Source: Ramicandelaber brevisporus
Taxonomy: Eukaryota; Kickxellomycota; Ramicandelaberales; Ramicandelaberaceae
Length of the DNA: 64,000 bases
Direction: 5' to 3'
NCBI GenBank assembly: GCA_025201865.1
Contig: MU602718.1
Span: forward strand, 1 to 64,000
Shown: positions 41,989 through 51,172 of the stretch, piece after piece
Layout of the letters: the number at the start of each line of letters is the position of its first letter
How positions within the stretch are numbered: position 1 is the stretch's first letter
Notes under the pieces: generated by a model
The model's input: only the letters and a program-made list of their open reading frames with translations
Told to the model about the DNA's origin: nothing
Databases searched by the model: none
Made by a program: the position numbers and the translations under genes

Positions 41989-42981
41989 TTAATTAAGACG
42001 TTTGCTCATTGCAACCATCTCATGTTTATCAAGTCCTACCCGGCCGCGCCAGTGGTCCACCGGCGTTTTACCACCTGCAAGATTGCTCAAAAACTCTGGA
42101 GCATTCTCAGGGGTCAGTCTCCCGAACCAGTCGCCCGGTGGGTAAACTACTGCAACAGCTGCATACTTGTGGCCGCCTAGATGCGAGGTTCGCCAAACAC
42201 TCAGCTTCTTTGACAGTTCAGGGCTGGACTCAAGCGACCGCTTAATGGTGTCATAAACAGCGTTGCCTATTTGTCCACAGCGACAATCGTGCTCTCCGTG
42301 TGTACACACAAAGATGTGCCGATGACCGCTTGTATCCAGCTCCTCGACATTTGCCAGCGATCCTGGTACTGAGGGATGCAGAACTCTATCGAGTGTGTCC
42401 GAAACGGTGTCTGCCTTCACATTGCTGATTCTGATGTTGTCAGGGAACACGAGCACATCGAGTCCATCTTTGCTTCTCGACTGCTGGTTTGAGGCTGTTA
42501 CCGCCACGGTTGATGTCTTTTGCTGTATTCTGATCTGCTCCAGCAGCTGTTCCTGTGTCAAACCTTCCTGATGTTGTGAGTGTTGTGGATGATGTGAATG
42601 GTGTGGATGCTGTTGGCGTCGCTTCTTCATTGCCGTTCTCGACCATGCCTTGATTGCCGTCGCTACATCGCCAACAGCCCCAGGCATCATTTCAACCTTG
42701 TTCGACCACGAATCCAACCCCGTGCATATCACAAAGTGGCGCGAATGCACAGGCACAGTTCCAGGCAGGCTGTCCTCGTAATTGATGGGCTCATCACAAA
42801 CTACTGATGTCCTGAACCTATCCATTACGGTTGGCGATGAGGATATTGGGACAATGTTGGGGTTGATGGCTTTGCGCAAGGCAGGAGAGGACGATGATGC
42901 AGGAGAAGTCGTCGACATGTATCGCACGCCACCGCACAGTAGACGAGTGGTTCTCGCCACCACTTTGCGAACAACAGTCAT
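41989..42981 (-). CDS. AIM32: Mitochondrial thioredoxin-like [2Fe-2S] protein, AIM32/APD1 family
   Basis: 330 residues from ATG 42981. The open frame continues upstream only to a TTG, with a poly-Phe translation, so it is not used. The N-terminus (MTVVRKVVARTTRLLCGGVRYMS) is a typical mitochondrial presequence. The sucrase/ferredoxin-like domain has VHSRHFVICTG and, in its C-terminal half, C226-x8-C235 (FVCTHGEHDCRCG) and H267-x3-H271 (SHLGGHKYA), the two-Cys, two-His ligands of the Apd1/Aim32 [2Fe-2S] cluster. VVYPPGDWFGRLTPENA is the family's conserved end. Yeast Aim32 acts in mitochondrial redox and protein-import quality control. A His/Gln-rich insert sits in the middle. It is divergent from PIF1-A, 291 bp apart. 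Confidence 0.92.
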   Translation of the reverse strand: MTVVRKVVARTTRLLCGGVRYMSTTSPASSSSPALRKAINPNIVPISSSPTVMDRFRTSVVCDEPINYEDSLPGTVPVHSRHFVICTGLDSWSNKVEMMPGAVGDVATAIKAWSRTAMKKRRQQHPHHSHHPQHSQHQEGLTQEQLLEQIRIQQKTSTVAVTASNQQSRSKDGLDVLVFPDNIRISNVKADTVSDTLDRVLHPSVPGSLANVEELDTSGHRHIFVCTHGEHDCRCGQIGNAVYDTIKRSLESSPELSKKLSVWRTSHLGGHKYAAVAVVYPPGDWFGRLTPENAPEFLSNLAGGKTPVDHWRGRVGLDKHEMVAMSKRLN

Positions 42982-43272
42982 ACTATTTTTGTTATTGTGA
43001 AAGGCTGTGTGGAAGAGAAAGCAGAGGAAGAACAAAAAGAACAAAAAGAACAAAAAAGAAGAAGAAAGTGAGCAAGTCTGTGCGGAGTGGTTATCGAGAA
43101 GGTGTTGTGCTTGCTGCGTTTGTTTCCCCTCCTCGGTAAACGGCTGCCCTCTTTATGCGATCTTTCTAATCTGATAGCAACACGTCCCCTCCCACAATTT
43201 TTCTTTTTGGATAAACAAACAGCGAGGTCGTTTAGACTATAATCCGTACACTTCTGTAAGCTTGCTGCACCT

Positions 43273-43506
43273 ATGCGGAGGGTATACGCCAGCAACACCA
43301 GCAACGCCACCTCCGACACGGTGTTTGGCGCAACGTCTTCAGCTCCTCTTGTCAAGAATGAGCCGAAGATTAACGGAGGACATGGAGGACTAGTCCGCAG
43401 TGCTTCAGGATCACTGTCATTTGGAGCCACAGCAGCAACACCAGGATTTGGCACCTCCACTTCAGTTAAACGGCAGCTGACCGCCCTTGATGATAGAAAT
43501 GACTTG

Positions 43507-43538
<32 letters not shown>

Positions 43539-45654
43539 CGGTGACGGGTACTTTGCAGAAGCTGCTAAACGCAGACGATATGAGACCTCAGCAACTCTCA
43601 CTGGTGATGGAAAGCAACCACTGCTCAGACAGTCATCGAGCTTATCTTCGCTGAACAGTGGCTCAACTGGGTCAGCACTGAGCGATTTGGTGAATGCCAG
43701 CAGTGCAAAAACTCGCAATGTGAGAGCCTGGGATAGAGAAGGTGTTTCAAACTACTCGATATTCGCCCAAACGAAGACCAGTATACCCCACAAAAACACC
43801 TCAGGAAGCCTGCCATCAATCACTGGCGCGGTGGCTCGTCAGCAGCCCTCAGTCAATTCACGGCAGAAGCTCGCCACATCGACTGCGTTGGCTGTGGCAA
43901 AGGCCAACTTTGAAGCACAGCAGAAGCAACCACTGGCTTCATCAGATCCATTTGGATACAAAGAGTCAAAAGTGCTTAATATGATTAGTCCAGATGTGGA
44001 TTTAACAGCTGAACAAAAGGCAGTGGTGGATATGGTGGTCAATCAGGGCAAGAGTGTGTTTTTAACTGGATCTGCTGGAACTGGAAAGTCACTCGTGTTG
44101 CACAGAATAATCGATGGATTAAAGAGAAAATACCATCAAACTGATCACAACTATGGTAATGGCAGTGCTGCATCATCGTCATCATCACCATATTCACCCA
44201 ATCGCAATGTGGGCCGTAGAGTTAGCAATGACGCTCAGTTCGCTAGCAAGAGGGCACTGGATAGATTCTTGACTCAGAATGGAGTTCGGCCAATTGAGAA
44301 TGAGGCAAGCAATCCACGCGGCTCATCTCGGATGATGAATCGAGGTCCGCAGAAAGTGGTGGTTACAGCCACAACAGGCATTGCAGCAATTAACATTAGT
44401 GGGATGACACTGCATTCATTTGCAGGAATTGGATTGGGAATTGAATCAGCAGACAAGTTGATTGGCAAAGTCAGGAAGTTCAAAGAGACATTTAACAGAT
44501 GGAATGTCTGCAAAGTTTTGATTATTGATGAAATCTCAATGCTGGATGGCTATTTGTTTGATAAATTGAATGCAATTGCCAAGGCTGTTCGCGGAAGCAG
44601 TGCACCGTTCGGTGGAATCCAGCTGGTGCTGACTGGTGATTTTTTCCAACTTCCACCTGTTGAGAAAACTGCGAATGAAACCAGATTTTGCTTTGAATCA
44701 GCAGCCTGGGCACAATGTATTTCTAATATTTGCATGTTGACTCAGGTGTTTAGACAGCGTGATATGAGTTTTGTTAGAATATTAAACGAGATGAGAACTG
44801 GGCAATTGTCAAATGCATCTCAAGCTCTGTTTCAAAGATTATGCAGACCACGTGACTATTCGAATAAAGACATTTTACCAACTGAATTATATCCACTGCG
44901 GAATCAAGTTGACATCGCAAACCGTCAAAAGCTAGAAGAATTACATGGACATCCATACAAATTCAACGCCATGGATGATGCGGGCAAATCTGATTACAAA
45001 GAGGCAGTGGCCAAATTGGATTCCAACTGCTTGGCTCCAAAAGAACTGACTTTAAAAGTCGGAGCACAAGTAATGCTGATTAAAAATATGCCAGATTATG
45101 GATTGGTTAATGGAAGCAGAGGCGTTGTGATTAGTTTTACTGGAAGTGGAGATGATATTAAGCCAGTTGTTAAGTTCAACCAATCATGTTTATCTCGCAA
45201 TAAACTATCAAGTGCTCTTGATAACGCAGCCCAATCTACGCCGACTACTTCTGCTACTCCAAATGCAGCCACCGCACCAAATGCAACAGCAACGTCCGGC
45301 CCAAACCCTGGTAAAGATATGGGTTTAGATGGCGGGATTGTTATTACAGCGCAGACTTGGACACTGCAGAATGAACGCGGTGAGATTAGTCGCACTCAGA
45401 TCCCGTTGATTCTGGCATGGGCGATATCAATCCACAAGAGTCAAGGACAAAGTATTGACAGAGTAGTTGTCGATTTGGGTAGAATATTTGAAAGAGGCCA
45501 GGCGTACGTTGCATTGAGCAGAGCCACTTCAATTGAGGGCTTGCAGGTGCTCAATTATAATCCAAGCAAGATTATGGCTCATCCAAAAGTTATCGAGTTT
45601 TACCAGAGATTGGCTGAAGACAAGCAGCAAGAGAAGGAAGCTCGCAATTCATAA
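43273..45654 (+). CDS. PIF1: PIF1-family 5'-3' DNA helicase, copy A
   Basis: 793 residues from ATG 43273. About 230 residues of Ser-rich N-terminus precede the SF1B helicase core. The core has LTAEQKAVVDMVV, Walker A GSAGTGKS at about 266, VVTATTGIAAINI-GMTLHSFAGIG, Walker B VLIIDEISMLDG, GDFFQLPP, TQVFRQRD, and the C-terminal AWAISIHKSQGQSIDRVVVD and QAYVALSRATS. A Ser/Asn-rich insert follows motif I, and a Thr/Ala-rich insert interrupts domain 2B. PIF1 helicases unwind G-quadruplexes and RNA-DNA hybrids, limit telomerase and help replication in nucleus and mitochondria. The N-terminus is not a clear presequence, so a nuclear role is more likely. It lies in tandem with copy B. Confidence 0.96.
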
Positions 45655-45840
45655 AACAATTAATAAAAACAATTAATAAACATTATCACTAACTAACTAT
45701 CTATCTTAAAAATTCCACTATACTTTACATTGTAAACAGTAAATGCACACCCTCAGCTTCATGCAATGTGTGGAGTTGTAAACTGCTATGAGTTTTTCTC
45801 ACACTAAAATCCGCTTGGATTCAGCCGAAAAAAAATTAAA

Positions 45841-45886
45841 CACACACAAAGACACACACAAGGACACACACAAGGACACACACAAC
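45841..45886. repeat. ACACACACAAGG tandem repeat upstream of PIF1-B
   Basis: About four units of a 12-13-bp motif (CACACACAAGGA) end 8 bp before the PIF1-B ATG. It lies in the presumed 5' leader. Confidence 0.85.
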
Positions 45887-45893
45887 TTGCGAA

Positions 45894-48365
45894 ATGTTGA
45901 CAATCTCGAGAAAGTGCCTGGTACGGTGGTGTGCACACCCAGCTACTGTGAGGCGGTATAGCAGCTCTTTGGCATCCGGCCAGCCATCCAGCGACTTTGT
46001 CGGCATGCCTGATCTAGTGCAACAGCCTGAGATCACCGCAGCACAGCAGCAAAGAAGGCAACAGCAACTACCAGCAACAGCAGACAGAGTGCCAGCGTTT
46101 GCAGCTGATAGCGAGACGGTAGCAAGCATCGACAAGCCAGTTAGCAAGAAGAGCAAGCCACGCGAGACATTCTTGACGAAACGACCAGTCGGCAGACCTC
46201 GAAAGAAGCCACTAACAGTCGATACACCACCAGTTGGATCAATATCATCAGCATCTGCCTTAAAGCCTAATAGTAAGATTGTCAGTAGCAATAGCAATAG
46301 CAATGGCAATATCAACAGCAGCAACAGTGGTGGCAGCAGCAAGCAGTTAGCGGACTATATTGCAATCAAACCAAATGACTTCGATGGTAAGACGATTGGT
46401 ATGGATCCATTTGGAACAAGCGGCATGAGATTGAATTTACCATCAATGTCAGCAGGTGTTAATGAGGCTGATGTGGCAAATCAATTAAACATACCGATGG
46501 CTAAAGTCGTTGTTGAAGTGGATAGCGGCGATGGTATTGGTGCGACTGAGAATGCTGAAGTAACCGAACAGAAGCAGTATGTGTTTGATCCCAATTGGGT
46601 TGGAGGCTCTCTAGTAGAAACACAAGTGAAGCGAACACGCAAATCAAAGAACACAGTATCAGTAGTATCGGCAGAATCTATAACATCAACAACATTAGCA
46701 ACATCAGCGGCAGCAAAAGCTCGGAAGTCAGCAAAATCATCCGCATCAACAGCAGCCACAAAGACAAAGACAAGGACGAGGGCAAAGAAAGCGGCGACGA
46801 CAAAGGCAGCAGCAGCATTACGGAAACGATTTGGGTCAAAGACAGCTCTACAACGACATCCACTCTCAGCTGAACAGCTAAGGACCATTGAGCACATCAT
46901 GACATCAGGTGAAAGTGTTTTTATCACTGGGTCTGCCGGCACAGGCAAGTCTGCACTGCTCGCAGAGCTCATTGCGCAGCTAAGAGGCGTCCATGGAAAG
47001 AAGGCTGTAGCAATCACCGCCTCGACCGGCATCGCTGCATTCAATATTGGCGGTGCAACGTTACATTCCTTTGCAGGCATTGGACTTGGTGATAAATCGA
47101 CAGAAAAGCTAATTGAACAAGTCACATCGAAGAAGACTGCAAAGCGGCGGTGGATGAATACAAAAGTGTTGATCATCGATGAAATTTCAATGATTGATGG
47201 TGCGTTGTTTGACAAATTAGACGCTGTGGCAAGAGCAGCCCGCGAAGTTCCAAATGAACCGTTTGGTGGATTGCAGCTAGTGGTACTGGGTGATTTCTTC
47301 CAGCTTCCGCCAGTTAATCGAATGGATGACACACTGCCAGCCAGCATTAACGAGGATGGCAGCCTGAGTGACTTGGAATCACCAAAGACAATGTTTTGTT
47401 TTGAATCGACTAGCTGGCAACGTGCCATTCACCGTAACATTCTACTCAAGCGTGTGTTTAGACAGCGAGATGCTGCGTTTGCTCAAATGCTGGAAGAGGT
47501 TCGGTTAGGCACACCATCAGCAACAACAGTATCGAATTTAACCTCGCTGTCTCGAGAACCAATGTATCCCGATGATGGTATTCTGCCGACTGAGCTGTTC
47601 CCGCTGCGTGCTCAGGTTGCACAAGCAAATGAGACGAGACTGCGCGAGCTGCCAGGTGAGTCTCACTTCTTTGATGCGATTGATGGACCGCCGTCTAGAG
47701 CAGGCAGCACAACTGCAATGGCTGCACTCAACAGTAACTGCATTGCTCCTCAGCGATTGGAACTGCGAGTTGGTGCACAAGTAATGCTTGTAAAGAACAT
47801 GCCGATGCTTGGGTTGGTCAATGGCAGCCGTGGTGTTGTGACTCGATTCAAAGAAGTTGACCAATTTGGAGTCCTGCCAGTTGTCCAATTCACTCGCACA
47901 TTTGCAGAGTCGTCTCGGTTGGCAGCTGGATTATCAAAACGGCAGAAACAGCAAAAGTCGGTTGCAATAGATGCCGCCAATCCTCCTGCAACCACCAGCG
48001 AACAGCATGCTGTCATCTCATCTGGCTCACCGTCCGACTATGACCAGTCCCTCGAGGTGGTTGTATTCCCCGAGAAGTGGGCAGTTAAAGTCACAGCCGA
48101 TGCCGAGATGCACCGCACTCAGATCCCCTTGGTGCTTGCATGGGCACTGTCTATCCACAAGAGTCAAGGCCAGTCTCTCGACCGAGTGTTTGTTAACATG
48201 ACACGCATATTTGAGAGCGGGCAAACGTATGTGGCATTGAGTCGCGCGACATCAACGAATGGATTACAAGTTGTTAACTTCCATCCAAACAAGGTTATGG
48301 CTCATCCGAAAGTTGTTCAGTTTTACAATAGCCTTAACAAATCCAAGTTTACTCAAGTTTTGTAA
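45894..48365 (+). CDS. PIF1: PIF1-family 5'-3' DNA helicase, copy B (probably mitochondrial)
   Basis: 823 residues from ATG 45894. The first 30 residues (MLTISRKCLVRWCAHPATVRRYSSSL) are basic, without acids and end in RRYSSS, a strong mitochondrial presequence. About 300 residues of low-complexity Ser/Lys/Ala-rich sequence include an AT-hook-like KRPVGRPRKKP. The helicase core starts at LSAEQLRTIEHIM, with Walker A GSAGTGKS at about 346, STGIAAFNIGGATLHSFAGIG, Walker B VLIIDEISMIDG, GDFFQLPP, KRVFRQRD, LAWALSIHKSQGQSLDRVFV and QTYVALSRATS. Close similarity to copy A through the core indicates tandem duplication with later N-terminal divergence. A role in mitochondrial DNA maintenance is inferred. 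Confidence 0.96.
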   Translation: MLTISRKCLVRWCAHPATVRRYSSSLASGQPSSDFVGMPDLVQQPEITAAQQQRRQQQLPATADRVPAFAADSETVASIDKPVSKKSKPRETFLTKRPVGRPRKKPLTVDTPPVGSISSASALKPNSKIVSSNSNSNGNINSSNSGGSSKQLADYIAIKPNDFDGKTIGMDPFGTSGMRLNLPSMSAGVNEADVANQLNIPMAKVVVEVDSGDGIGATENAEVTEQKQYVFDPNWVGGSLVETQVKRTRKSKNTVSVVSAESITSTTLATSAAAKARKSAKSSASTAATKTKTRTRAKKAATTKAAAALRKRFGSKTALQRHPLSAEQLRTIEHIMTSGESVFITGSAGTGKSALLAELIAQLRGVHGKKAVAITASTGIAAFNIGGATLHSFAGIGLGDKSTEKLIEQVTSKKTAKRRWMNTKVLIIDEISMIDGALFDKLDAVARAAREVPNEPFGGLQLVVLGDFFQLPPVNRMDDTLPASINEDGSLSDLESPKTMFCFESTSWQRAIHRNILLKRVFRQRDAAFAQMLEEVRLGTPSATTVSNLTSLSREPMYPDDGILPTELFPLRAQVAQANETRLRELPGESHFFDAIDGPPSRAGSTTAMAALNSNCIAPQRLELRVGAQVMLVKNMPMLGLVNGSRGVVTRFKEVDQFGVLPVVQFTRTFAESSRLAAGLSKRQKQQKSVAIDAANPPATTSEQHAVISSGSPSDYDQSLEVVVFPEKWAVKVTADAEMHRTQIPLVLAWALSIHKSQGQSLDRVFVNMTRIFESGQTYVALSRATSTNGLQVVNFHPNKVMAHPKVVQFYNSLNKSKFTQVL

Positions 48366-48843
48366 TTTATAATCACTCCTCTGTTTTTGTTAAAATATAA
48401 ACACGCTTATTTATAGCTAGTTCAGTTTAGTGTATCTCTCAGACCCATCCTTTCATATGAAGGTGGGCAATGCCTGGTTCGAGTTTGGTTAAGGAAATGG
48501 ATGTAATTATCAACTAACTCTCAAGTTCGAAAGTCAAGTTAGTAAAATACACCTGGCGCCAACTTGACTATGTCATTGTTAACATCTATATAATTTCCAA
48601 CAGAGTCCTTTGTCGCAATACAATTGCACATGACTCTCGCTGAAAGATGAATCCGTTTGTTGACTGGTCGATTCACTGTCTATTTTATTCGTGTTTGTTT
48701 TGTTTGTTTGCTTGCCACTAAAGGAGGTGACTGGTTTGTTCTCTCTGGTCTCAACTACTACTCGGCTGAAGATTGACCAACTACCAGCAACAGCAGAACA
48801 GAACAAAACAGAACAGCTGATCTACCCAGCCAGCCAGCCAGCC
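48366..48843. promoter_or_regulatory. Upstream region and 5' leader of zinc-finger copy 3
   Basis: 478 bp. From 48578 (GTTAACATCTATATAATTTC) about 94 bases are identical to the sequence after the 10-N gap at 50926. A diverged leader follows (GGAGGTGACTGGTTTGTTCT, GAAGATTGACCAACTACCAG, ACAGAACAAAACAGAACAGC, CCAGCCAGCCAGCC). An open frame through this leader lacks support in the paralogues. Confidence 0.7.
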
Positions 48844-50871
48844 ATGTGGACCGTGAAGATCAAGACGGAGCCAACGGCAAAAACAGCAACAACAGCAGCA
48901 GCAACAGCAGTTGACGTGCAAGTCAAGCTCGAGCCGAGTCTGTCAACAGGTGATATCAAACCCGAGCAGTACACTTCAGATATTGACACCAAAGTCGAAT
49001 CTGACTCGGAAGCTGGTAGCGAAGAAGACTACATCAAGTCCGAGAGCGATGATGACGATGACGGTCAGGACCAACAACAGTTCATCTGCAAATATCTTGA
49101 ATGCGATCGTAGTTATAAGTTTGCCGGCAATCTGAAAAGACATCAACACGAACATAAACTCCAAGCCGAGCTTTATATATATGGAAAGACTCACAATCTG
49201 ACTCGGCAATCGTTGGATGATCGGTGGTCGTGTCCCTTTTCGGACTGCACATCAACATACGCAATGCTTACTGGCGTGTACAGTCATATACGAAATAGTC
49301 ATTGTAATACTATGTGGCATCAGCAGCCCTCAGCAATGAAAACTCGAATTAATCATTTTGTCGTTGATGTGGATAACTTTCATGTGAATGGAGTTCGCTG
49401 TGGCTATCATACTACGACTGGAGTGTTCTTTTGTTATGAATGTAGATTGGTGCCAGAATGCCTGTTGACTCATTTACAACAGAAACATGGATATGATGAG
49501 AAGTCGGTTGATAATACGATTCTACCGGACAGCGCAGTGATTGCAAATACTGATCCCAGTATAAATCAGCACACCAGCAATCCACATCTCGCGTCAGCAA
49601 TTCGTGACCCATATCTGCAGCAGCAACACCAAGATATTGTCCAAGGTTGGTTATGTGTTACATCCAGTTGCGGTTATTGTGGCTGCACAGTTTCTAATAA
49701 GGGTGTTCACAAGAATAAAATGCATAAAGATGAACGATTAATAGCAGTCCCAGCTCTCGTACTACGACTTACTTTATCGAGGACACAAACATTGTGCTTT
49801 CTCATTACTCGAATTGACCAAACAAGCGGAGCTGTCACATCCAGTAATAACAGAGCGAACCGGCACAAACTCGACTACTGTCATGATGGATTGAACACTC
49901 CAGATGAGGATGAAGCTGATATCGACCAGAGTGAGACTACAGATGAATCCAATCAGAAGAAGCAATGGAGGTGTGGATATCCTGATTGCGGGCTATTCCT
50001 CAACTCATGTGCTCAACTTAGCAACCATCGCCGCGAACACAAACTGGAGGTTGTTTTAAATGTGCGTGGTAACACGTTCAATCTTACTCGCCAGTCGTTA
50101 GATGATCGATGGGTATGTCCAATTCCAAATTGTGAAACAACGTACAAAACAACTGATGGTATTCGTCACCATATTCAAAATTCTCATAGCATGTCAATGA
50201 AGCAGAAGCGGGCCAACATTGAAGACGACAATAATCAGCAACAGCAGCAAATTATCAAGAGGACAAAACGTACTATTCCCTATTTAAATGTGGATGAGTT
50301 CTACGTTGGTGGTACTAGATGTGGCTATCATACTACGACTGGGTTGTTATTTTGCTACGGATGTAGACTTGTGCCAGAATGCCTACTCACGCACTTGCAA
50401 CAGAAGCATGGATACGATGAGAAGTCGATTGATAGTGGGATTATACCAGACAGTGCAGTAACTGCGAGTGCCGATCCAAATGTTAACCAACACACCAGCA
50501 TTCCACATCTCGCAACAGCTATTCAGAATCCATTTCGGCAGCAACATCGGGATATTATTCAAGGTTGGTTGTGTGTTACTTCTGATTGTAATTATTGCTG
50601 TTCCACCAAAGAGAATCAAAACAGGCATCACCGCACGGAGCATAAAGGGGAACAAAAACTGTCAGTTTCGGCTCTTGTATTGCGATTGCTTTTTGGGAAA
50701 ATAAGTACTTCCTGTTTTCTCGTTACTCGATTGGACACAACCAGCAAAGCCATCGAACCAACTGACGTTGCGAGTCAACATAATAGCGAATATAATGACG
50801 AAGAGGATGACGATGACGGCGATGAACTGGTGCTGAGTGATTACAGTGATGACGATGATGATATCTATTAG
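48844..50871 (+). CDS. OrsD-like dual-module C2H2 zinc-finger protein, copy 3
   Basis: 675 residues from ATG 48844. An in-frame codon at 48691 extends the frame, but the added 51 residues are translated leader that the paralogues do not keep. MWTVKIKTEP, VKLEP, IKPEQ, TKVES and IKSESDD form the N-terminal K-x-E cluster. Module A fingers are CKYLEC--HQHEH, CPFSDC--HIRNSH, CYECRLVPECLLTHLQQKH and CVTSSC--HKNKMH. Module B fingers are CGYPDC--HRREH, CPIPNC--HIQNSH, CYGCRLVPECLLTHLQQKH and CVTSDC--HHRTEH. It ends DELVLSDYSDDDDDIY. It forms a head-to-tail pair with copy 4, and its 3' end is almost identical to copy 4. Confidence 0.85.
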   Translation: MWTVKIKTEPTAKTATTAAATAVDVQVKLEPSLSTGDIKPEQYTSDIDTKVESDSEAGSEEDYIKSESDDDDDGQDQQQFICKYLECDRSYKFAGNLKRHQHEHKLQAELYIYGKTHNLTRQSLDDRWSCPFSDCTSTYAMLTGVYSHIRNSHCNTMWHQQPSAMKTRINHFVVDVDNFHVNGVRCGYHTTTGVFFCYECRLVPECLLTHLQQKHGYDEKSVDNTILPDSAVIANTDPSINQHTSNPHLASAIRDPYLQQQHQDIVQGWLCVTSSCGYCGCTVSNKGVHKNKMHKDERLIAVPALVLRLTLSRTQTLCFLITRIDQTSGAVTSSNNRANRHKLDYCHDGLNTPDEDEADIDQSETTDESNQKKQWRCGYPDCGLFLNSCAQLSNHRREHKLEVVLNVRGNTFNLTRQSLDDRWVCPIPNCETTYKTTDGIRHHIQNSHSMSMKQKRANIEDDNNQQQQQIIKRTKRTIPYLNVDEFYVGGTRCGYHTTTGLLFCYGCRLVPECLLTHLQQKHGYDEKSIDSGIIPDSAVTASADPNVNQHTSIPHLATAIQNPFRQQHRDIIQGWLCVTSDCNYCCSTKENQNRHHRTEHKGEQKLSVSALVLRLLFGKISTSCFLVTRLDTTSKAIEPTDVASQHNSEYNDEEDDDDGDELVLSDYSDDDDDIY

Positions 50872-50915
50872 CCATAAGCAGCGACAGTGCCTCAACTATC
50901 ACAATTTAACATGCT

Positions 50916-50925
50916 NNNNNNNNNN
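50916..50925. other. Assembly gap (10 N) between tandem zinc-finger copies
   Basis: Ten N lie exactly at the junction between repeat units: the left side equals the 3' flank of copy 4 (53204-53250) and the right side equals the 5' flank of copy 3 (from 48578). A fixed 10-N join in a tandem repeat suggests an unresolved or collapsed region. Confidence 1.
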
Positions 50926-51172
50926 GTTAACATCTATATAATTTCCAACAGAGTCCTTTGTCGCAATACAATTGCACATGACTCTCGCTGAAAGATGAAT
51001 CCGTTTGTTGACTGGTCGATACTTTGTTGGTTTTATTCGCGTTTGTTTTGTTTGCTACCAAACAAAGGAGGTGACTGGTTTGTTCTCTCTGATCTCAACT
51101 ACTCGACTATAGATTGACCACTACCAACAACAGCAGAACAGAACAGCAGATCTACCCAGCAGCCAGCCAGTT

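Noticed and set aside
48425-48500. tRNA-like segment with TAGTGTA and GGTTCGAGT boxes
   Set aside because: The T-stem and acceptor stem do not pair, and the anticodon stem needs a bulge. At best it is a decayed tRNA.
48691-48843. N-terminal extension of zinc-finger copy 3
   Set aside because: The extra 51 codons correspond to the 5' leader, which is not an open frame in the paralogues; the homologous start is the ATG at 48844.
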